This document shows positions 1 through 6,607 of a DNA stretch of 44,550 nucleotides, in pieces. The DNA comes from Hyphomonas sp. (GTDB lineage Bacteria; Pseudomonadota; Alphaproteobacteria; Caulobacterales; Hyphomonadaceae). The notes beneath the pieces are model-generated. The model was not told the origin of the DNA. It did no database searches and saw only the letters and a list, made by a program, of their open reading frames with translations. Numbering within the stretch: the stretch's first letter is position 1; each line of letters begins with the position of its first letter. The position numbers were made by a program, and so were the translations under genes. Location of the stretch: positions 1 to 44,550 of the forward strand of contig NZ_JALHLS010000022.1 in assembly GCF_022844445.1 (NCBI RefSeq), in the 5' to 3' direction.

Positions 1-30
1 TTGACTTGGGCTTCGCGGGGCACCTATATC
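1..30 (+). promoter_or_regulatory. Probable promoter of the tRNA-Met gene
   Basis: A TTGACT -35-like box at 1-6 and a TATATC -10-like box at 25-30 are separated by 18 bases and end 11 bases before the tRNA. This fits a housekeeping sigma-70 type promoter driving the tRNA. It lies in host DNA, left of the prophage, so integration leaves it in place. Confidence 0.6.
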
Positions 31-41
31 CGGGCCCGGAT

Positions 42-118
42 GGCGGGGTAGCTCAGCTGGTTAGAGCAGCGGAATCATAATCCGCGTGTCGGGGGTTCGA
101 GTCCCTCCCTCGCTACCA
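42..118 (+). tRNA. tRNA-Met (CAU), integration target
   Basis: A 77-base cloverleaf can be drawn by eye: acceptor arm GGCGGGG paired with CCTCGCT (with two G-U pairs), D arm GCTCAGCTGGTTAGAGC, anticodon stem GCGGA/TCCGC with loop ATCATAA (anticodon CAT), T arm with GGTTCGAGTCC, and an encoded CCA end. It is most likely the elongator tRNA-Met; an Ile2 tRNA read after lysidine modification has the same anticodon but usually a different acceptor stem. The last 12 bases (107-118) recur at the right end of the prophage, so the gene was rebuilt by the phage att core and should still be functional. The integrase stop codon lies inside this gene on the opposite strand. Confidence 0.95.
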
Positions 119-1700
119 CCATTCCCCCCGACGCGACGTTGGGGAATCCGTAGTCGCCCAGCAGGGCGTTCAGCCGGCCGACGATCTCGATCGCCACATC
201 ACCTTTCACATTGCCCGGCCGGACCGTCACGGTCTCGACCAGATCCCGCAGCGCCTGCGATGCTTCCGGATCGCCGGCGACGGCCGCGCGGCCGATGGCG
301 TTCTGCAGACGCTTCACCAGCGCCTCGTAATGCACCAGCGCGGCAGGATGCAGCGCAATGACCTTCTCCGGTTCCGGCTGTCGTTCGAGTTCGATCTGCA
401 GCTGCGCGCGCTCGGCCGTGATCTCGTTTGTGCGCGCAATCAGCTCCGGCACGTCTCCCGTCGTCTTCGCCATCACGTCGACCAGGCGCAGCTGCTCGCG
501 GCCGAGCTCGGCCAGTTTGCGTTCGATGTTCGCGCGTTGGGACATCCGGCGCGTCGCGAGCCGTTTCCGCTCCGCGTGGTATTCGGAGATGAAGGCCGAC
601 AGGATCTGCGGATCGTCCATCTCGGCGCGCAGGGTCTCCAGCACCTTCCTCTCGATCCGGTCGATGTAGAAGACATGCGGATCCGGGCACGAACCGGATT
701 CCCGATGTGCCGAACATTCAACGCGGTTGCGGCCGGTCTTGTCCGCGCCCTTGGCGCTCATTCCCGCGCCACACGGGCAGCGCAGAAGGCCGGACAACAG
801 GTGGCGCGGCCTGCGGGCGTGCGATGGGTGCGAACGGCCGTCAGCGGCCTTCCTGAGCGATGCGGCGGAGAAGACGTCCGGCGCGACGATTGCAAGGTGC
901 GGTACTTCGGTAATGACGTGCTCGGCGGCGGCGTTCGGGCGCGAGATGCGCTTTCCGTTCGCCGGATTGCGGCGCATGGCGACCTTGTTCCAGATCCGGC
1001 GGCCGGCATAGAGATCGTTACGCAGGATGCCATAGCCGCGCGATGCGCATCCGTTCAAGGTCGAGGCGTTCCAGCGATCGCCGCGCGGCGGCCGAACGCC
1101 GTCGCGGTTGAGCGCCGCGGCGATCTCGCGTGGCGACAGGCCGCTGTTGTAATCGTCGAAGATCCGGCGAACGACGGCAGCTTCGTCCTCATCGATCGTG
1201 ATCTCGCCGGGTTGACCCGGTACCGGGCGATAGCCGTACAGACGCCCGCCGGCACTGCGTCCGGAACGCACCACGGACTTGAGGCCCCGGCGCGTCTTCT
1301 TCGCGCCCTCCTCGCGCTGCATCTGCGCGACCAGGCCGAACAGGCCGACCGTCGTGGTGTCGATTGTGCCGGAGTTGAGCGCGCGGATTTCGATGCCGCG
1401 AAAATCCAGCCGCTTGTGAATGCCCGCGAGATCCTCGATGTCGCGCGACAGGCGATCAGCATGCTCGACCAGCACGATGTCGAAGCGCAGGGTCTGCAGC
1501 TCGCAGGCGGCGAGCATGCCCATGAGGCCGTCACGGCCGAAGATCGAGGCACCGGACCTTGCGGAATCGGAATAGACCTCGACCACCGTGAAACCCTCGC
1601 GCGCGGCATAGTCGCGGCACAGGGCTATCTGGTCATCGACCGAACGTTCGTTCTGGAGGTCTGTCGAGAAGCGGGCGTAGATCGCGGCGCGGCGGCTCAT
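75..1700 (-). CDS. Large serine integrase (site-specific recombinase)
   Basis: This 541-residue protein should cut and join att sites through a covalent phosphoserine intermediate. The N-terminal resolvase domain (about 1-150) has the active-site run YARFSTD with Arg10 and Ser12, plus DRLSRD at 82-87. A recombinase domain follows (about 155-290, with PREIAAALNRDGV). A zinc-ribbon region has Cys308, Cys310, Cys329 and Cys338, and a charged helical, probably coiled-coil stretch follows at about 350-460. The last residues, REGLEPPTRGL, are antisense tRNA sequence: the gene runs through the att core and stops at 75-77 inside the tRNA. The ATG at 1700 overlaps the preceding small ORF. It is the last gene of the leftward operon, consistent with integrase in an HK97-like temperate phage. 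Confidence 0.95.
   Translation of the reverse strand: MSRRAAIYARFSTDLQNERSVDDQIALCRDYAAREGFTVVEVYSDSARSGASIFGRDGLMGMLAACELQTLRFDIVLVEHADRLSRDIEDLAGIHKRLDFRGIEIRALNSGTIDTTTVGLFGLVAQMQREEGAKKTRRGLKSVVRSGRSAGGRLYGYRPVPGQPGEITIDEDEAAVVRRIFDDYNSGLSPREIAAALNRDGVRPPRGDRWNASTLNGCASRGYGILRNDLYAGRRIWNKVAMRRNPANGKRISRPNAAAEHVITEVPHLAIVAPDVFSAASLRKAADGRSHPSHARRPRHLLSGLLRCPCGAGMSAKGADKTGRNRVECSAHRESGSCPDPHVFYIDRIERKVLETLRAEMDDPQILSAFISEYHAERKRLATRRMSQRANIERKLAELGREQLRLVDVMAKTTGDVPELIARTNEITAERAQLQIELERQPEPEKVIALHPAALVHYEALVKRLQNAIGRAAVAGDPEASQALRDLVETVTVRPGNVKGDVAIEIVGRLNALLGDYGFPNVASGGMVVAREGLEPPTRGL
107..118 (+). other. attL core, 12-bp direct repeat
   Basis: The sequence ccctcgctacca forms the 3' end of the tRNA-Met and is repeated exactly at 44279-44290. 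Similarity continues for three more bases with one mismatch. Everything between the copies reads as one temperate phage genome, and the integrase sits immediately inside this copy, so this is the likely left attachment core. Confidence 0.85.
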
Positions 1701-1824
1701 AGACTACTTTTTCCCCCGTTTCCCTCTCGTGATCTTCACGGGCCAGCTGCCGCGCTGCCGCCCTGACCAGGGCCAGAATGGCCGGGTCGGGACTCCGGGG
1801 CAAGGGGCGCGGCTGGCGGGGCAT
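1633..1824 (-). CDS. Small basic protein overlapping integrase start
   Basis: A 63-residue ORF begins at an ATG three bases past the ASCH-gene stop and overlaps the first 68 bases of the integrase in another frame. It is rich in Pro and Arg at both ends, with a short helical stretch AILALVRAAARQLAREDHE in the middle. Its place directly before the integrase and its small basic character would suit a recombination directionality factor or another integrase partner, but there is no sequence proof. The heavy overlap with the integrase is the main reason for caution. Confidence 0.55.
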   Translation of the reverse strand: MPRQPRPLPRSPDPAILALVRAAARQLAREDHERETGEKVVYEPPRRDLRPLLDRPPERTFGR

Positions 1825-1826
1825 CG

Positions 1827-2201
1827 TCAGGCCTCCCACCGGATGAGCTTGCCCCGGAAGATCGTCAGGCCGGGATGCTCGGCTTCCCAGAAGGCCCGCA
1901 TGTCGGCGAGATCCTCGAAGCCATCCTTGCGGGCGAAGTCCTCCAGCATCCCCCGCTCGGCCAGGACAATGAACTTGTCGAGGCGGATGATGACCGGCGG
2001 CTTCCAGTTGATCTCGATGTCGCAGACCAGTGTGCACGTCGCCCGGCGCAGCAGGCGGCAGTGCCGTGTCCGCATGCCCTGGTACAGCTGAAGCTCCTCG
2101 CCCTTGCGCGCGTGGCGCTTCCTGTCGAGCCGGATCGTCTGCAGCTTCGTGCGCTGCTCGATCGGATCTGCAAACCGCTGCTTGAAGCTGTAGGCCACCA
2201 T
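1827..2201 (-). CDS. ASCH-domain-like protein
   Basis: This 124-residue protein begins MVAYSFKQRF and carries TKLQTIR and GEELQLYQGMRT early on, a layout typical of small ASCH (PUA-like) proteins that bind RNA or modified bases; in phages they often sit among nucleotide and DNA-modification genes. The start at 2201 overlaps the stop of the upstream gene by one base, fitting translational coupling. A longer reading frame to 2432 exists, but its extra residues look like a shadow of the upstream gene. The family call rests on recognised motifs, and the ligand is unknown. Confidence 0.7.
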   Translation of the reverse strand: MVAYSFKQRFADPIEQRTKLQTIRLDRKRHARKGEELQLYQGMRTRHCRLLRRATCTLVCDIEINWKPPVIIRLDKFIVLAERGMLEDFARKDGFEDLADMRAFWEAEHPGLTIFRGKLIRWEA

Positions 2202-2398
2202 CAGGGCGATACCTCGCGGAAGGCGCGAACATCGACACCGGGGCTGCGCTCGATGCGGCCCGTCGTGACCGTCACCTGCACGGCCAGCCCTGCCTCGCAC
2301 CCTCGCTGGATTGCGGCGTTCAGCGCGCGCTGGCAAGTCAGGATCTCGCGCAACAGTCGCGCATCCGTCTGCCTTGTATGGGCGGGCTTCTCGCTCAC
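2201..2398 (-). CDS. Small hypothetical protein, GTG start
   Basis: A 65-residue protein (VSEKPAHTRQTDARLLREIL...) is chosen from a GTG at 2398 that overlaps the TGA of the deoxyribosyltransferase gene, and its own stop overlaps the ASCH start. The middle is helical (LLREILTCQRALNAAIQRG), followed by a beta-like VQVTVTTGRIE segment. No family is recognised. It looks like a coupled member of the leftward operon, and co-transcription with nucleotide-related genes is the only functional hint. Confidence 0.6.
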   Translation of the reverse strand: MSEKPAHTRQTDARLLREILTCQRALNAAIQRGCEAGLAVQVTVTTGRIERSPGVDVRAFREVSP

Positions 2399-2961
2399 GG
2401 TCGCCAGTCCTTGTCGCGCCAGAGGGCGGCACGATCGAGCGCCTCCTCGGCGCTGCCGGCGATCCATTTCACCGTGCAAGCAATCATGAGATTGTCTTCG
2501 AGGCCGAAGTTCTCGACCTGCATGCCCTCGGCGTAGATCTCTTCGCCGACCGGCTTCAGCCGCATCGCCCAAGGGCGGCGGTGGCCGTGATATTGATCCG
2601 ACACGCGCTGCGCGTAACTACGGAAGTCGCTGCTGTAGGCGAAGACGGGCTTGCCGATGGCGAAGGCGACGCCGATCTCGAACGCAGTACCGGCGTCCAT
2701 CCCCGGCCCGCGGAACGGCTCTATGTTGGCCAGCACGGCATCGGCCTTCTGCAGCATGCGGAGATTGAGGCTACAGATCCTGTGCGCCATCTGACGCGGC
2801 GACAGCTCGGCCTCCGGCGGCTCCTGGTCGAGCGGCCAGAGCGGCGTGAACCCCGCGTTCAGGCAGGTGGCCTTGAGCGCCTGGCCGAATTCTTCGGCGT
2901 TCTGCCGGAAAACGTCCGGCCCGGCGAGATAGAGGCTTGGGCGTGTGACCGCGGCGATCAT
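2395..2961 (-). CDS. Nucleoside 2-deoxyribosyltransferase
   Basis: This 188-residue enzyme should exchange the base on a 2'-deoxyribonucleoside or hydrolyse the N-glycosidic bond. The fold signature is clear: YLAGPDVF at 11-18, then FRGPGMDAGTAFEIG at 83-97, where Glu95 matches the catalytic nucleophile, followed by GKPVFAY. Length is normal to slightly long for the family (150-190). The ATG at 2961 overlaps the stop of the preceding gene (ATGA). In a phage it could salvage or rid the pool of particular deoxynucleosides, or supply an unusual base. The HD phosphohydrolase in the same operon strengthens a nucleotide-pool role. Confidence 0.88.
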   Translation of the reverse strand: MIAAVTRPSLYLAGPDVFRQNAEEFGQALKATCLNAGFTPLWPLDQEPPEAELSPRQMAHRICSLNLRMLQKADAVLANIEPFRGPGMDAGTAFEIGVAFAIGKPVFAYSSDFRSYAQRVSDQYHGHRRPWAMRLKPVGEEIYAEGMQVENFGLEDNLMIACTVKWIAGSAEEALDRAALWRDKDWRP

Positions 2962-3185
2962 TGGACATACCTGCTGTCGATCGCGGCGAAGTCGCCGGGG
3001 GCGTTGCCGGTGTCGATGAGGTCGGCGGCAAATCGCGCGTTCACTGCCTCGTCGTGCGTTTGCGGGCTGACGGCGCGGATCCACGCATGTACCGGCACGC
3101 CGTCGTCTGTCGCGCCGATCCAGAGGCGGCAAGCGGCTCCTCCGACATCGGAGAACTGATTTGTCGCGGTAAGGATGATCTTCAT
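2958..3185 (-). CDS. Small hypothetical protein (75 aa)
   Basis: The protein MKIILTATNQFSDVGG... is 75 residues, mixed alpha and beta, with a short hydrophobic N-terminal strand and no signal peptide. The start at 3185 overlaps the stop of the paralog upstream, and its stop overlaps the deoxyribosyltransferase start, so both junctions look coupled. A longer frame adds nine residues (MARQGQGTR) that copy the upstream coding region. No family is recognised. Confidence 0.65.
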   Translation of the reverse strand: MKIILTATNQFSDVGGAACRLWIGATDDGVPVHAWIRAVSPQTHDEAVNARFAADLIDTGNAPGDFAAIDSRYVQ

Positions 3186-3388
3186 GCGAGTCCCTTGTCC
3201 TTGGCGAGCCATTCGGGAACCGACACGACAAGCACTTCGCGCCGGCGGTGGTCATAGTTGCCGGTGTGTTCGATCTCGATCTTCGATTTCGGAAGCCAGA
3301 CCTCGCGGGTGCCGTCGTCGGTGACGAGAACCGCAGCCGGCGTTTCGTGGATGAAGACCACGGTGTAATCGGCGATGTCGGATCTCAT
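3182..3388 (-). CDS. Small protein, tandem paralog A
   Basis: This 68-residue protein is clearly related to its upstream neighbour at 3385-3588. Both have an N-terminal beta-rich half with a V-DDG-R motif, an acidic IEIE or IEVE run, and a conserved end of the form SVPEWLAxxKGLA. The ATG at 3388 overlaps the stop of the paralog. Function is unknown; the tandem arrangement suggests duplication inside the phage operon and possibly a two-subunit complex. Confidence 0.7.
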   Translation of the reverse strand: MRSDIADYTVVFIHETPAAVLVTDDGTREVWLPKSKIEIEHTGNYDHRRREVLVVSVPEWLAKDKGLA

Positions 3389-3588
3389 GCGAGGCCCTTC
3401 CGGCAGGCGAGCCAATCGGGCACCGAGATCCGCGCGACCTGAAAGCCCAGCTCGCGCTCCTCGGTGCGCTCGACCTCGATGTCGGAGAGGAAGAACGCGA
3501 ACATGCGCTTGCCGTCGTCGCTGACGCGGATGACGGACGGGTTCTCGTCGACGACGAGCACGCGATATGTGTCGGGTGCGACCATCAT
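3385..3588 (-). CDS. Small protein, tandem paralog B
   Basis: A 67-residue paralog of the 3182-3388 product, sharing the VSDDGKR and ISVPDWLACRKGLA elements. It begins with two Met codons (3588 or 3585); the first overlaps the end of the Gp37/Gp68-like gene. No transmembrane segment or known domain is seen. The family appears to be a small single-domain beta-rich protein of unknown role. Confidence 0.7.
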   Translation of the reverse strand: MMVAPDTYRVLVVDENPSVIRVSDDGKRMFAFFLSDIEVERTEERELGFQVARISVPDWLACRKGLA

Positions 3589-4715
3589 GTGCGTACCTCC
3601 GGAAGGGCATTATGTTCGACGCCGTCGAGCAGGCGACCGGCGGCTTTCTTGCCGAGGCGATAGACGTCCGGCTCATCTTCGCGATGCATCTCCTCGCTCG
3701 CGCGAGGCGTTATGCGTTCAAAGTGCCAGCCGGGGCTTGTCCAGTTCTCGTCGTAGTAGGAGGCGGCGTCCTGAGTTCGGGTCGGCGCCGAGTCCGCACA
3801 CTCGCCGGGTGCCCACTCGCCCCACTGCTTGAAGAAGAACGGCGTTCCGGCGGCGGCGCACTGGTCGCGCAGCGAGCGGGCCCAATCCGGATGCATGGGA
3901 CGGGCGCTGCGACCGCTCTCGCCGCCGCAGACAATCCAGTCGAGGCGAGCGCCGTTGTTATAGGGCAGCCCGCTCTCAAAGAAGCGGCCTTCCAGCGCAT
4001 CAAGATGAATGCCAGCGCGCGCAGATCCCGGCTTCTTCGTAACGAGGCACAGCTTTTCGAGACTCACCGGCCGGAGCAGCGGCTCGGCGGAGATCCAGCG
4101 AACGGCCGCCGGCGTGTCGAGCAGAACCGGGATGCGCTCGTCGGCGCGCTTCTGATCCTCGACCGAGACGCCGAGCCATACATTCGGCAGCGGCCAGGGC
4201 GGCGTCTGTTTGGAAATGGATGACTTGTAGGCCGAGCCCTTGCCGTTCCAGAAGGTCATGCTGATCAGGTTTCCGTCCTGCCACGGACGCTCGGCGTTGC
4301 GGCTGGCGATGTAGGCACGCATGCGCGCAGCGCGCTTCGTCAGGATCTGGAAGGTGTGCTGGGGGCACAGCGCCATGACGGCGAAGACCTTGTCGATCCA
4401 TTCGTCCGGCACGTCCTCATGGAACAGGTCCGACATCGAATTGACGAAGATCCGGCGGCCGTGCCGCTTCTGGAGCGGGAAGGACAGCTTACGCTCGGCG
4501 AAGCGGATCTGGCCGCTCCAGACCGGACCGTTCTTCGACGGTACCGTCAGCCTGTCGGCCAGCTTGCCGGCCAGCTGCGCGCCGAGCGTAAGCGCGTCGG
4601 TGCGCGGCGCCTGCTTCATGGCGTAGCAGTTCGTGCAGCCCGGCGATTCAAGGCTGCAGCCGACGAAGGGATTCCATGTGTCGTCGGTCCACTCGATCTT
4701 CGAGCCGTCAGCCAT
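3585..4715 (-). CDS. Phage Gp37/Gp68 family protein (DUF5131)
   Basis: This 376-residue protein shows the family's marks: IEWTDDTWNPFVGC near the N-terminus with GCTNCYA (a Cys cluster resembling radical-SAM-like or metal sites), NSMSDLFHEDVP, FQILTKRA, LPNVWLGVSVEDQ, and C-terminal WIVCGGESG plus PFFFKQWGEW. DUF5131 proteins are common in phages and defence islands and have no settled function; the cysteines and fold suggest a redox or radical-type nucleic-acid enzyme. The ATG at 4715 overlaps the stop of the upstream gene by eight bases. It is full length and intact. Confidence 0.9.
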   Translation of the reverse strand: MADGSKIEWTDDTWNPFVGCSLESPGCTNCYAMKQAPRTDALTLGAQLAGKLADRLTVPSKNGPVWSGQIRFAERKLSFPLQKRHGRRIFVNSMSDLFHEDVPDEWIDKVFAVMALCPQHTFQILTKRAARMRAYIASRNAERPWQDGNLISMTFWNGKGSAYKSSISKQTPPWPLPNVWLGVSVEDQKRADERIPVLLDTPAAVRWISAEPLLRPVSLEKLCLVTKKPGSARAGIHLDALEGRFFESGLPYNNGARLDWIVCGGESGRSARPMHPDWARSLRDQCAAAGTPFFFKQWGEWAPGECADSAPTRTQDAASYYDENWTSPGWHFERITPRASEEMHREDEPDVYRLGKKAAGRLLDGVEHNALPEVRT

Positions 4716-4986
4716 TGCGCTGATCCTCGATCAGCATCTCCACGCAGGCCTCGGCGCCGGGGCGCGAGAGGGCGCGAGCGCTGTCGATGATGGTCGGGCT
4801 GCCGCGCCTGGCGACCTCATACTGAAAATTGAATTCGCCCTTGCAGCGGATCTCCGCCGTGAAGCCGTCCGGCGTCGTGAGCGTGCGGACAATGTCGGAC
4901 TTGCCGTCGCCGTTCTGCCAATCGAATTTCGGCTGGTGTTCCGGCTGTGCCGCCGTGCGGTCGAGCCGCAGCGAGGCGGCCGTCAC
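4708..4986 (-). CDS. Small hypothetical protein, GTG start
   Basis: The protein is 92 residues from a GTG at 4986, chosen because it overlaps the TGA of a 39-residue ORF upstream (GTGA). The core PKFDWQNGDGKSDIVRTLTTPDGFTAEIRCKGEFNFQYEV looks like a small beta-sheet domain, followed by an acidic helix ending EMLIEDQRNG. An ATG-initiated extension to 5064 would begin inside the small upstream ORF and is less likely. Function unknown. Confidence 0.6.
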   Translation of the reverse strand: MTAASLRLDRTAAQPEHQPKFDWQNGDGKSDIVRTLTTPDGFTAEIRCKGEFNFQYEVARRGSPTIIDSARALSRPGAEACVEMLIEDQRNG

Positions 4987-5102
4987 AGCACGCGCCCTTC
5001 GATATGCTCGTGCGGGTAATCCGACACGCGGGCTGCAGCACGCAGCGCGAACTTCAAACGCCAACGGTCAAACCTGTCGAGCAAGCGATGGAACAGCGTC
5101 AT
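4983..5102 (-). CDS. 39-residue basic microprotein
   Basis: A short reading frame runs from an ATG at 5102 to a TGA at 4983-4985 that overlaps the next GTG start. The product begins MTLFHRLLDRFDRWRLKFAL and ends with HEHIEGRVL: a strongly amphipathic, Arg-rich helix and then a short tail. A GGAG lies about ten bases before the start. It is followed by the same kind of stop/start overlap seen elsewhere in the operon, which is the best evidence that it is translated. It could be a DNA-binding or membrane-associating peptide. Confidence 0.5.
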   Translation of the reverse strand: MTLFHRLLDRFDRWRLKFALRAAARVSDYPHEHIEGRVL

Positions 5103-5130
5103 GGCTGCGGGCTCCGGTTGAGAAAGGGGT

Positions 5131-5172
5131 GCGGCCCGCGTCTCCAAGTTTTGAGACGGCAACGCGGGCCGC
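5131..5172 (-). other. Strong hairpin between leftward operon genes
   Basis: Perfect 11-base arms (5131-5141 and 5162-5172) enclose a 20-base loop that holds a second inverted pair, GTCTC/GAGAC. It lies in the only sizeable gap of the leftward operon. There is no T-run after it on either strand, so it looks more like an RNA-processing, attenuation or protein-binding element than a classic terminator. Confidence 0.6.
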
Positions 5173-5216
5173 TGCGGGAATGTTTGAGGATCTCGCGGAG
5201 GACATGCTGGCGTCTT

Positions 5217-5822
5217 TCACGAGGGCATTCCCGACAGGGATGGGAGATAGGCGCAGAACGCGCCGTACAGACTCTCGGCTGCCATCGCCGGCGGCACATA
5301 GCGATAGACCTTGCGGAAGGGCTGCGCGGCCTCGACGGCGGGATGCCATGCGCGCTTGCTGCGGTTGAGAAAGTCGCGGCGCTCGGTGGCGAGCGCGGCA
5401 AGGTCGAGGCGCTTGATGACGGCCCTCTGTTCCGGCGTCGGCATCGGCAGCCCGGCGGCGCGATGGATGACCAGATCGTGGCGGCGCTTGGCCTCGTCGA
5501 TCGTGGCACGGACGATGTCGGACGCGGTCAGTCCGTACATCTGCTCGGCGATCTTGCAGAAGGCTTCGAGCTGGGGCGTGCCGATGTCGCCCACCCTGCC
5601 CGCCTCATGGCAGTCGTGCAGCAGGATCCACGGCCGGATCTCGACCGGGGCGTTCTCACAGCAAATGATGGTGTGCTGCGCCACCGAGATCGGGATCTGC
5701 GCGCAGCCGGTGTAACGGTTGAGCGTCGCCAGCGTTTCGGCGATCTCGCGGAAGTCGACCTGCTCGACGGTCGGCTCGACCAGTTCGAGCGCGTTGCCGC
5801 GCAGGGATTGCGCCCAGGTCAA
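5217..5822 (-). CDS. HD-domain phosphohydrolase (nucleotidase-like)
   Basis: This 201-residue protein resembles YfbR-like 5'-deoxynucleotidases and other phage HD hydrolases that remove phosphate from (d)NMPs using a metal. Visible ligands are SVAQH (His50), LLHDCHEAG (His69-Asp70) and KRLDLAALATERRDF near 137-151, the usual H...HD...D pattern. The TTG at 5822 is chosen because a GGAGG sits seven bases before it and because it overlaps the TGA of the preceding microprotein; the longer frame to 5945 has no such support. With the deoxyribosyltransferase of the same operon it points to deoxynucleotide-pool control. Confidence 0.8.
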   Translation of the reverse strand: MTWAQSLRGNALELVEPTVEQVDFREIAETLATLNRYTGCAQIPISVAQHTIICCENAPVEIRPWILLHDCHEAGRVGDIGTPQLEAFCKIAEQMYGLTASDIVRATIDEAKRRHDLVIHRAAGLPMPTPEQRAVIKRLDLAALATERRDFLNRSKRAWHPAVEAAQPFRKVYRYVPPAMAAESLYGAFCAYLPSLSGMPS

Positions 5823-5890
5823 TGCGTGCCCTCCAGTCCGAGAAAGCGGCCGAAAGCTGTAAGTACGGAGTCGACGAAGAAGCCGATCAC
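5819..5890 (-). CDS. 23-residue hydrophobic microprotein
   Basis: A GTG at 5890 opens a 23-codon frame, VIGFFVDSVLTAFGRFLGLEGTH by translation (the first residue would be Met). It overlaps the stop of the zinc-ribbon microprotein (GTGA), and its own TGA overlaps the TTG start of the HD hydrolase (TTGA). The peptide is hydrophobic and amphipathic. It may be a real membrane peptide or simply a translational coupler that carries ribosomes to the HD gene. Confidence 0.4.
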   Translation of the reverse strand: MIGFFVDSVLTAFGRFLGLEGTH

Positions 5891-6027
5891 GGCCGTTGCT
5901 CCATCTTGCCGCACTTGGTGCATTCGTACGATGTGCCGGGCACAAGCGCCTGAAACAGTGTCGGTCGCCACGTGTGCTTACACAGCGCCTGTCTAATTGA
6001 TTGGCGGAGCCGTGCGAGCGCGGTCAT
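5887..6027 (-). CDS. 46-residue zinc-ribbon-like microprotein
   Basis: An ATG at 6027, overlapping the preceding stop (ATGA), opens a frame ending at 5887. The product starts with a basic helix (MTALARLRQSIRQALCKHTW) and ends YECTKCGKMEQRP. The CTKC pair with the earlier CKH could bind zinc as a half ribbon. Such short Cys-pair proteins are common in phage early operons. It is too short for routine gene callers but fits the overlapping-gene pattern on both sides. Confidence 0.55.
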   Translation of the reverse strand: MTALARLRQSIRQALCKHTWRPTLFQALVPGTSYECTKCGKMEQRP

Positions 6028-6299
6028 TCATGCCCCCACGACCTTGCGATCCGGCAGAACTCGGCGAAGCCGGGCTCGCCGGGCCTTCCAGACAGCTTCG
6101 AAATGGGGGTTCCGAGAGGACGATCACCACGCGCTTCGCGCGCCGTCATGATCGGGACATCGCCCTCCATTGGCTCGTATGCGTCCCGATCGACCGGTAG
6201 ATCACAGGCATCGCAGTAGTAACCGCCGACGATGCCGACAGACGGATCGTCCTCTTGGTAACTGTCGCCGATATCTTCGTCGCACTTCGGGCAGTTCAC
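6024..6299 (-). CDS. Zinc-ribbon protein, GTG start
   Basis: The 91-residue product begins VNCPKCDEDIGDSYQ and continues GGYYCDACDLPVDRD: two CxxC pairs 29 residues apart, a plausible zinc ribbon. The C-terminal part ends EFCRIARSWGHE. The GTG at 6299 overlaps the stop of the upstream gene; a longer frame begins as a shadow of that gene. It probably binds nucleic acid or a protein partner; no specific family is recognised. Confidence 0.7.
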   Translation of the reverse strand: MNCPKCDEDIGDSYQEDDPSVGIVGGYYCDACDLPVDRDAYEPMEGDVPIMTAREARGDRPLGTPISKLSGRPGEPGFAEFCRIARSWGHE

Positions 6300-6607
6300 G
6301 ACCGGCCCTCCGCTTTGTCGGCACGCTCGTGCGTCACGGTGCTGTTCCCGGGCAGCGATCTGTGGCCATAACGGAAGCCGCCGCGGCCGGTGGTCACCTT
6401 CTCCCAGCCGCTGCCGTCCTCGTCGTCGAGGAAGAACGTCTGGCCTTGGTAGGTCACTTCGACTGCGCGGCGCTCGAAGCCGATCAGGTCGGCACACCAC
6501 CACGTCGAAGGGACCGGCCCGCCGACCTCTACGAAAACCTTGCGTGCTTTGGTGGGCTCGCCGTTCCAGAAGGTTTCCGGCCCCGGCGTATTTGCGGTCT
6601 TGCTCAT
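6296..6607 (-). CDS. Hypothetical protein (103 aa)
   Basis: The protein starts at the ATG at 6607, overlapping the stop of the first gene in the operon. Near the N-terminus it has FWNGEPTKARKVFVEVGG and later AVEVTYQGQTFFLDDEDGSGWEKVTTGRGG, a small beta-rich domain with aromatic residues (TWWCAD). A charged C-terminal tail follows. No transmembrane segment is seen and no family is recognised; this kind of protein is frequent in early operons of alphaproteobacterial siphophages. Confidence 0.65.
   Translation of the reverse strand: MSKTANTPGPETFWNGEPTKARKVFVEVGGPVPSTWWCADLIGFERRAVEVTYQGQTFFLDDEDGSGWEKVTTGRGGFRYGHRSLPGNSTVTHERADKAEGRS

Noticed and set aside
330..1766. Long rightward ORF opposite the integrase
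   Set aside because: The opposite strand encodes an intact serine integrase with active-site motifs; this is its shadow in GC-rich DNA.
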